Shown: one piece after another, positions 54,555 to 59,722 of the stretch
Position numbering within the stretch: position 1 is the stretch's first letter
Layout: each line of letters opens with the position of its first letter
Assembly: GCF_000721075.1 (NCBI RefSeq)
Contig: NZ_JOEQ01000041.1
Coordinates: 1 to 59,722, forward strand
Length of the DNA stretch: 59,722 nucleotides
Origin: Streptosporangium amethystogenes
Lineage (GTDB): Bacteria; Actinomycetota; Actinomycetes; Streptosporangiales; Streptosporangiaceae
Direction of reading: 5' to 3'
Notes under the pieces: generated by a model
Told to the model about the DNA's origin: nothing
The model's input: the letters and a program-made list of their open reading frames with translations, nothing else
The model's database searches: none
Position numbers and translations under genes: made by a program

Positions 54555-55385
54555 ATGCGCCGATTGGCTCCGGCAGTGGCACTGGGAGCGGCCGCGCTCG
54601 TCGCGGTCGCGGGATGCGGTGCGCAGGGCACCGGCTCCCTTGGAAACGTCAAACTGGCCGCGGCCGACGCGGTGCAGCAGAGCGCGCAGAAGGCCGAGGA
54701 GGTCACCTCCTACTCCGCGGACCTGGTTCTCGACGCGAGCGGCGGAGAGAAGGGCGCGAGCAAGATCCAGGGCAGCATGCTCTACCAGAGCAAGCCCCAG
54801 CTGGCGACGGACATCAAGCTCGACACGGTCACCTTCGGCGGCCAGAACGTGCCCGGCGGGGCGCGGGCCATTCTGTCGGGTGAGACGGTCTACGTGAAGT
54901 CCGAGCTCCTCAACAGGTTCGCCGGCGCCACCAAGCCGTGGGTCAAGGTGCCGCTCAGCGAGCTCGACGCCAAGGGGCAGGCCGGGGTCAGGCAGTTCAT
55001 GGACCAGGCCCAGCAGTTCGACCTGGCCGGCACCGTCAAGCTGCTGACCGCCTCGAAGGACGTCAAGGCGATCGGCACCGAAACGGTCGGCGGGGTCGAC
55101 ACCACCCACTACAGCGGCACCTTCCCGGTGGCCGAGGCCGCACAGCTGCTCGACCCGGCCAAGCGCGAGAAGCTCCAGGAGGAGTTCTCGCGGGTCAAGA
55201 ACGTGAAGTTCGACCTCTGGGCCGATGCGCAGAGCCTGCCCCGCAAGGTCACGCTCGGTGGCTCCGAGCAGGACGTGACGTTCAGCCTGACGGCGCTCTT
55301 CAAGGGCTTCAACGAGCCCGTCGAGATCACCGCGCCGCCCGCCGACCAGGTGGGCGACCTGCCCGAGCACCGTGGCGGAAACTGA
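54555..55385 (+). CDS. Lipoprotein, LppX/LprG-like or LolA-like fold
   Basis: 276 residues from ATG 54555. The signal peptide ALVAVAGC ends in a lipobox. The body (SYSADLVLDASGG, GSMLYQSKPQLATDIKLDTV, ETVYVKSELLNRF, TTHYSGTFPV, FDLWADAQSLPRKVTLGG) follows the alternating pattern of LppX/LprAFG-like proteins that carry lipids at the cell surface. It lies between rplA and rplJ with its own terminator. Lipid transport is an inference from family resemblance. Confidence 0.82.
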   Translation: MRRLAPAVALGAAALVAVAGCGAQGTGSLGNVKLAAADAVQQSAQKAEEVTSYSADLVLDASGGEKGASKIQGSMLYQSKPQLATDIKLDTVTFGGQNVPGGARAILSGETVYVKSELLNRFAGATKPWVKVPLSELDAKGQAGVRQFMDQAQQFDLAGTVKLLTASKDVKAIGTETVGGVDTTHYSGTFPVAEAAQLLDPAKREKLQEEFSRVKNVKFDLWADAQSLPRKVTLGGSEQDVTFSLTALFKGFNEPVEITAPPADQVGDLPEHRGGN

Positions 55386-55400
55386 GTCCCTCCCGAGATT

Positions 55401-55432
55401 CGCGCCCCCCGCCCGCATGGGCGGGGGGCGCG
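55401..55432 (+). terminator. Terminator after the lipoprotein
   Basis: CGCGCCCCCCGCCC (55401-55414) pairs perfectly with 55419-55432 around GCAT. No T-run follows. Confidence 0.75.
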
Positions 55433-55451
55433 ACCGGCTTCCAGGACTGAT

Positions 55452-55481
55452 TTGGCATTCGTGGACGGCAGGGCGTACGCT
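55452..55481 (+). promoter_or_regulatory. Promoter of the rplJL operon
   Basis: TTGGCA (55452-55457) and TACGCT (55476-55481) are 18 nt apart, a good vegetative-type promoter about 200 nt before rplJ. Confidence 0.65.
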
Positions 55482-55495
55482 GTCAACGCCGAAGA

Positions 55496-55650
55496 CCGCC
55501 GGTCGTCGTCGGGCCGCATGGCTTGATGACTTAAGGATCCACGTCAGTGGACGGCCCGCGTAGGTGTGATGTGAGTTTTCATCTGGATTAACCTCCTTAT
55601 GTGAGCCCCGTGCGCCTGCGCCGGGGCTTGTCTGTTTTTCATGGGCCCTT
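55496..55650 (+). ncRNA. L10 leader-like regulatory region with attenuator
   Basis: The long leader of rplJ contains several hairpins. The last, AGCCCCGTGCGCCTGCGCCGGGGCT (55604-55628), is followed by TGTCTGTTTTT, so it looks like an intrinsic attenuator. Leaders in this position bind L10(L12)4 and lower rplJL expression when the proteins are in excess. Assignment is from position and structure; no covariance search was possible. Confidence 0.5.
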
Positions 55651-55679
55651 ACCCCGGCGGCACATCTGGAAGGAGGCCC

Positions 55680-56204
55680 ATGGCGAAGGCAGAAAAGGCA
55701 ACGGCTGTCGCTGAGCTGAAGAGCAGCTTCGACGGCTCCAATGCTGCCGTTCTGACCGAATACCGCGGTCTCACCGTCGCCCAGCTCAAGCAGCTGCGCG
55801 TTTCTCTCGGTGAGAATGCGAAGTTCGCCGTGGTGAAGAACACGCTGACCAAGATCGCGGCCACCGAGGCCGGGTTCAACCAGCTCAACGACCTGCTCGC
55901 GGGTCCGTCGGCGATCGCGTTCGTCAACGGCGACGTGGTCGAGGCTGCCAAGAGTCTGCGTGACTTCGCCAAGGCCAATCCCCTCCTGGTCATCAAGGGC
56001 GGTGTCGTCGACGGCAGGTCGATGACGCCGGACGAGATCACCAAGCTTGCCGACCTCGAGTCGCGTGAGGTTCTCCTCGCGAAGCTGGCCGGCGCCATGA
56101 AGGCGAAGCAGGGCCACGCGGCCGCCGTCTTCAACGCGCTGCCCACCAACATGGCTCAGCTGGCCGAGGCACTGCGCGCCAAGCGCGAAGGCGCCGGCGA
56201 GTAG
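55680..56204 (+). CDS. rplJ: 50S ribosomal protein L10
   Basis: 174 residues from ATG 55680 after [50 protein letters not shown] and [14 protein letters not shown] are conserved L10 segments, and the C-terminal helix binds L7/L12 dimers. It forms the base of the ribosomal stalk. Confidence 0.98.
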   Translation: MAKAEKATAVAELKSSFDGSNAAVLTEYRGLTVAQLKQLRVSLGENAKFAVVKNTLTKIAATEAGFNQLNDLLAGPSAIAFVNGDVVEAAKSLRDFAKANPLLVIKGGVVDGRSMTPDEITKLADLESREVLLAKLAGAMKAKQGHAAAVFNALPTNMAQLAEALRAKREGAGE

Positions 56205-56285
56205 GTCCGCGCAGGCGGTCACAGGGGATTAACGCAACCGCGGTCCCAACTTTCCCAGTAGTCAGATCCGTATGGAGGAACCATT

Positions 56286-56675
56286 ATGGCGAAGCTCAGC
56301 ACCGACGAGCTGCTCGACGCTTTCAAGGAGATGACTCTCCTTGAGCTGTCCGACTTCGTGAAGCTCTTCGAGGAGACCTTCGACGTCAAGGCCGCCGCTC
56401 CGGTCGCCGTCGCCGCCGCTGCCGCCCCCGGTGCGGCCGCTGCCGAAGAGGTCGAGGAGCAGGACGAGTTCGACGTCGTCCTCGAGGCCGCCGGCGACAA
56501 GAAGATCCAGGTCATCAAGGAGATCCGCGCCCTGACGAGCCTGGGCCTCAAGGAGGCCAAGGACCTCGTTGACGGTGCTCCCAAGTCCGTCTTCGACGGC
56601 AAGGTCAACAAGGAGCAGGCCGAGAAGGCCAAGGCCGCCCTTGAGGGTGCCGGCGCGACGGTCACCGTCAAGTAG
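56286..56675 (+). CDS. rplL: 50S ribosomal protein L7/L12
   Basis: 129 residues from ATG 56286 after GGAGGA. An N-terminal dimerisation helix, an Ala/Pro hinge ([18 protein letters not shown]) and the C-terminal domain ([43 protein letters not shown]) are all standard. It recruits translational GTPases to the ribosome. Confidence 0.98.
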   Translation: MAKLSTDELLDAFKEMTLLELSDFVKLFEETFDVKAAAPVAVAAAAAPGAAAAEEVEEQDEFDVVLEAAGDKKIQVIKEIRALTSLGLKEAKDLVDGAPKSVFDGKVNKEQAEKAKAALEGAGATVTVK

Positions 56676-56688
56676 TTCGTCTTACCGG

Positions 56689-56728
56689 AAAGAGCGGGTC
56701 CACCTGGTGCCGGTGGCCCGCTCTTTTT
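56689..56728 (+). terminator. Terminator after rplL
   Basis: AAAGAGCGGG (56689-56698) pairs with CCCGCTCTTT (56717-56726); inner CCACC/GGTGG also pairs, and TTTTT follows. Confidence 0.9.
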
Positions 56729-56907
56729 GTGTTCGCCCTGTTGGACGCGATGTCTTATAACCGCGGCATAACGATCGGCGGAAGCTATTGGACCCTCTTC
56801 CAATTCGGGCGATCGCGGCTACGGTTGATGCAGTCGCAGGTTCTGTCGGCGAGGTCTCCGGCACGCCGCGGGACGGACACGTCCCGCGGGCTCCTGAAAG
56901 GCGGCAC

Positions 56908-57909
56908 GTGGGCGTCGAAGTCGTGGTCGAGGGTCTGACCAAGTCCTTTGGAAGACAGGTCATCTGGGAGGACGTCACGCTGACGCTTCCCGCAGGCGAG
57001 ATCTCCGTGCTGCTCGGTCCGTCCGGCACGGGCAAGTCCGTGTTCCTGAAGACCCTGGTGGGCCTGCTGAGGCCCGAACGCGGCCACATCTGGATCGACG
57101 GGCACGACCTCGCCAACTGCAGTGAGAACAAGCTCTACGAGCTCAGGCGGCTGTTCGGCGTGCTGTTCCAGGACGGGGCGCTGTTCGGCTCGCTCAACCT
57201 CTACGACAACGTCGCCTTCCCGCTGCGCGAGCACACCAGAAAGAGCGAGACCGAGATCCGCCGCATCGTGATGGAGAAGATGGAGCTCGTCGGGCTGGCC
57301 GGAGCCGGGGACAAGCTTCCCGGCGAGATCTCCGGCGGCATGCGCAAGCGCGCGGGCCTGGCCAGGGCACTGGTCCTCGGCCCCGAGATCATCCTGTTCG
57401 ACGAGCCCGACTCGGGCCTCGACCCGGTTCGCACGACCAATCTCAACCAGCTGATCGTGGATCTCAACGCGGAGACCGAGGCGACCTTCCTCATCGTCAC
57501 CCACGACATCAACACCGCCCGCACGGTGCCCGACAGCATCGGCATGTTGTTCCGGCGTGAGCTGGTCATGTTCGGGCCGAGAGAGATGCTGCTCTCCAGC
57601 GACGAGCCGGTGGTCCGGCAGTTCCTCAACGCCCGCAAGCACGGTCCGATCGGCATGTCCGAGGAGAAGGACGTCTCCGAGCTGGAGGCCGAGGCCCAGA
57701 TGGGGCACGACCCCGGCGTGCTGCCGCCGATCCCGCCGCAGCTGATGCCGAGCGATAGCCGGATCCGCCGCACGCAGCGCCCGCCAGGTTCGTGGCTGGC
57801 CGCCAACGGGGTCATCCCGCCGCCCAACTCGTTCGTGGACGAGAGGGGCCGGAACTGGCTGGAGGAGTATCCCCGGCTGGTCACGGCGCACGTCCACGGC
57901 GCACGTTGA
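56908..57909 (+). CDS. Mce-associated ABC ATPase (Mkl/MlaF family)
   Basis: 333 residues from GTG 56908 (GAAAGG upstream). Walker A GPSGTGKSV, VLFQDGALFGSLNLYDNVAF, signature EISGGMRKRAGLARAL, Walker B IILFDEPDSGLD and switch His in VTHDI are all intact. The GALF and GGMRKR texts are typical of the Mkl/MlaF group that powers Mce lipid importers. A Pro-rich C-terminal tail of about 80 residues is added. No YrbE permease or Mce protein gene follows, but two Mce-associated-type proteins do. Confidence 0.9.
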   Translation: MGVEVVVEGLTKSFGRQVIWEDVTLTLPAGEISVLLGPSGTGKSVFLKTLVGLLRPERGHIWIDGHDLANCSENKLYELRRLFGVLFQDGALFGSLNLYDNVAFPLREHTRKSETEIRRIVMEKMELVGLAGAGDKLPGEISGGMRKRAGLARALVLGPEIILFDEPDSGLDPVRTTNLNQLIVDLNAETEATFLIVTHDINTARTVPDSIGMLFRRELVMFGPREMLLSSDEPVVRQFLNARKHGPIGMSEEKDVSELEAEAQMGHDPGVLPPIPPQLMPSDSRIRRTQRPPGSWLAANGVIPPPNSFVDERGRNWLEEYPRLVTAHVHGAR

Positions 57910-58112
57910 CCGCGGGCGGGTAGCGGGCGTCCCGCCGTTCACCGCACGGAGCGAAACGCTGGGCGAAACGGCCTGAAGCAGGTGGGCAAAGGCTGGTATG
58001 CGGCTCTGTGCGGCGGGTTATGATCCGGCGATCGGGGAGCATGCCGTCCCGGTGGCGGGAGAGCCGCGCTCACCGGCTCGCGTTCCACGGACCGTGCGAT
58101 GGGAGAGAACGC

Positions 58113-58631
58113 ATGGCAGTGCACGCCGCTCGCCCCCGCCGCCCCCGTCGCGCGCCCAGGGGCGCGGCATCGGTGCTCGGAGTGCTGATCGCGATGCTGC
58201 TCGTCGCCGCGTTCTGGATCGGCACCGACCTGCGTGACGCCCAGGCGGCGGCGGACGACAGGCAGGCGGCGACGCGGGCGGCGGGAGCGCACGCGGTGCG
58301 CCTGCTCTCCGTCGGATACCGGAGCGTCGACGCCGACATCCAGCGAATCCTCGACGGCTCCACAGGTGAGGCCAGGGCCGAGTACGTCAGAACCGCCGCG
58401 GAGCGCAGGGAGAGCACGATCAAGGACAAGATCCTCCGTGCGGGCGCGCTACGCGCCCTGGGGCTGGTCTCGCTGGCAGGGGACACGGCCCAGGTGATGG
58501 TGGTGGGCGACGAGGTGATCCGGTGGGACGGGAGTAAGAACGCTCCACGGGAGCAGTTCCACCGGTGGAACATGGAAGTGACCAAGGTCGGGGATACCTG
58601 GCTCGTGTCCAAGGCGGAGCTGGTGCCGTGA
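58113..58631 (+). CDS. Mce-associated membrane protein-like (first copy)
   Basis: 172 residues from ATG 58113 after GGGAGAG. A basic Arg/Pro-rich cytoplasmic start, one helix (SVLGVLIAMLLVAAFWIGT) and an outer domain with VRLLSVGYRSVDADIQRILDGSTGEARAEY, VSLAGDTAQVMVVGDEV and WNMEVTKVGDTWLVSKAELV. The pattern (S-Y.s.D.d...il...tG.f...Y and final W.V..l..v) is that of Mce-associated membrane proteins. Start overlaps of 4 nt link it to the next gene. Confidence 0.8.
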   Translation: MAVHAARPRRPRRAPRGAASVLGVLIAMLLVAAFWIGTDLRDAQAAADDRQAATRAAGAHAVRLLSVGYRSVDADIQRILDGSTGEARAEYVRTAAERRESTIKDKILRAGALRALGLVSLAGDTAQVMVVGDEVIRWDGSKNAPREQFHRWNMEVTKVGDTWLVSKAELVP

Positions 58632-59152
58632 CACGCGCCTCCCGGTTGGCGGTCGGACTCATGGCCGTCGTGGCGCTCGCGCTCGCGGCGGTGGTCTGGG
58701 TCATGTTCACAGATCTCAGCAGGCTGCGCGCGGACGAGAGAGCGGGACAGGAGGCGCTCGCGGCGGCCCGGTCGGTCGCCGCCGACATGCTGTCCTATGA
58801 CTATCGTACGATCGAACAGGATTTCGCAAGGGCGGGCGGTTACACGACCGGGGCGCTCAGCCTGCACTACAGGCAGCTGACCAGGGGTATGGCCGCGCAG
58901 GCCAGGGAGCAGAGAACCGTGCAGCAGGCGACGGTGATCGGGGCGGGTGTGGAGTCGGTGGAGTCCGGCGACTCCGGTCGGGTCCAGGTGCTGCTGTTCA
59001 TGAACATGAGCACCGTGAAGACCCCTCAGGGGGAGAAGGAACCGCGTCGGCAGGTCAGCCAGAACCGGGCCAGGTTCATCATGGTCAAGAAGGACTCTCG
59101 CTGGTTCGTCGCCGAGCTCTCCACACTGCTCGGAGATCCTCCGTCGCCATGA
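58628..59152 (+). CDS. Mce-associated membrane protein-like (second copy)
   Basis: 174 residues from GTG 58628 (GTGA overlap). One N-terminal helix (LAVGLMAVVALALAAVVWVMF), then MLSYDYRTIEQDFARAGGYTTGAL, VLLFMNMSTVKT and RARFIMVKKDSRWFVAELSTL. The same architecture as its neighbour. In Mce systems such proteins sit at the membrane with the transporter; here they are directly upstream of rpoB. Confidence 0.82.
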   Translation: MTRASRLAVGLMAVVALALAAVVWVMFTDLSRLRADERAGQEALAAARSVAADMLSYDYRTIEQDFARAGGYTTGALSLHYRQLTRGMAAQAREQRTVQQATVIGAGVESVESGDSGRVQVLLFMNMSTVKTPQGEKEPRRQVSQNRARFIMVKKDSRWFVAELSTLLGDPPSP

Positions 59153-59460
59153 TCGGCGCGTCGCTTCATTCAATTGTTAGTAAAGCCTTGGTTTGGGATA
59201 GGTCCGAGGTTGGGTACACCGGCCATGGCAGCGTCGATCGTCAGTCGAACCATCGGCTGACGTTCGAACCGCCGGGTGACTCAGCGTCAGCCGCACCAGG
59301 TCGGGCATCATGTTGGATCCTGGGGTGTGCGCAGGTCATCCGGTGGGAAAACTCCCAGGGTCTCGGCTATTTCCCGGCCGAAATGTCAGCTCCCGGGCTT
59401 GACGTTTCGGCTCCGACGGGCGATGCTGCGACCAACGTGGAGCTTGCAGTGAGACTGAGG

Positions 59461-59489
59461 TGGACAGGTGTGTGCCGTTCGGCTACACT
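59461..59489 (+). promoter_or_regulatory. Promoter of rpoB
   Basis: TGGACA (59461-59466) and TACACT (59484-59489) with a 17-nt spacer, about 105 nt before the rpoB start. The remainder of 59153-59460 shows no gene. Confidence 0.7.
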
Positions 59490-59595
59490 GCCCCTTTGCG
59501 CTGCCCTTTGACGACCCGCTTCTTTTGGTGCTCTGATGCATGGTCGTCTGGCGTGCGTGTAGTCAGTCCGCCGCGAGCCCTCGGAAGGACATCTG

Positions 59596-59722
59596 TTGGC
59601 AGCCTCGCGCAACGCCTTCGCCGTACCCGCCGGTCCCCGTCGTGTGTCTTTCGCACGAATTCAGGAGCCGCTCGAAGTTCCTGATCTTCTCGCTCTTCAG
59701 ACCGAGTCCTTCGACTGGTTGC
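59596..59722 (+). CDS. rpoB: RNA polymerase beta subunit, N-terminal fragment (cut by window edge)
   Basis: 42 residues from TTG 59596, with GGAAGGA upstream. The text [12 protein letters not shown], then [19 protein letters not shown] and TESFDWL is the conserved start of actinobacterial RpoB; a TTG start with AASRN is typical there. The rest lies beyond the window, so rifampicin-region residues cannot be read. Confidence 0.96.
   Translation, partial: MAASRNAFAVPAGPRRVSFARIQEPLEVPDLLALQTESFDWL

Overview
The window is high-GC actinobacterial DNA. Evidence: GC-rich third codon positions, frequent GTG/TTG starts behind GGAGG-like sites, ATGA/GTGA-coupled operons, NusG with a long acidic N-terminal extension, DtxR/IdeR, SpoIIE-type phosphatase plus STAS proteins, class F sortases and Mce-associated proteins. 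A filamentous actinomycete, possibly of the Streptosporangiales, fits, but gene content alone does not prove the family. The right end is an anchored housekeeping locus: tRNA-Trp, secE, nusG, rplK, rplA, lipoprotein, rplJ, rplL, Mce-type ATPase, two Mce-associated proteins, and the first 127 nt of rpoB.

Layout. 1-2.0 kb looks like the end of an integrated element: a NUDIX hydrolase tail, two orphan membrane proteins, a long nested palindrome, then a tRNA 3' fragment with a terminator. 2.3-5.3 kb holds a secreted Ig-like membrane protein and a GT2 glycosyltransferase. 5.4-8.0 kb is a complete ECF cobalt/nickel importer (cbiMN fusion, cbiQ, cbiO). 8.1-11.8 kb has a STAS protein, an SDR/enoyl-CoA hydratase pair, a rhomboid protease and a BlaI-like repressor. 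11.8-15.1 kb is central metabolism (serC, citrate synthase, pdxH). 15.1-21.2 kb holds an MFS exporter, a DtxR regulator, a PAS-GAF-PP2C-HATPase phosphatase, a hydrolase and a lipoprotein.

21-29 kb: acyl-CoA dehydrogenase, a surface protein with its class F sortase, a secreted Arg/Gly/Phe repeat protein that shares promoter region and signal peptide with the adjacent glycerophosphodiesterase, and a sugar-dehydrogenase-like lipoprotein. 29-32.7 kb is a PaoABC-type molybdenum aldehyde oxidoreductase operon. 32.8-36.2 kb is a sugar-type ABC operon (permease, double ATPase, DUF2291) with no binding protein in the window; its first Walker A lysine is replaced. 36.5-38.3 kb is a second surface protein/class F sortase pair. 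38.5-41 kb has a thiolase, a 59-residue basic gene and a methyltransferase.

41.3-50.1 kb is the most unusual block: three paralogous STAND (NB-ARC plus helical repeat) proteins without a DNA-binding domain, interleaved with an ECF sigma factor, a membrane partner protein and an adenosine deaminase. An aspartate aminotransferase follows, then the tRNA-Trp to rpoB region. Best candidates for something undescribed are the STAND/sigma block, the Arg-Gly-Phe repeat protein with its duplicated leader, the two sortase pairs sharing a TPxGGAxTG tail motif, the lysine-less ABC ATPase, and the apparently stripped mce locus before rpoB.
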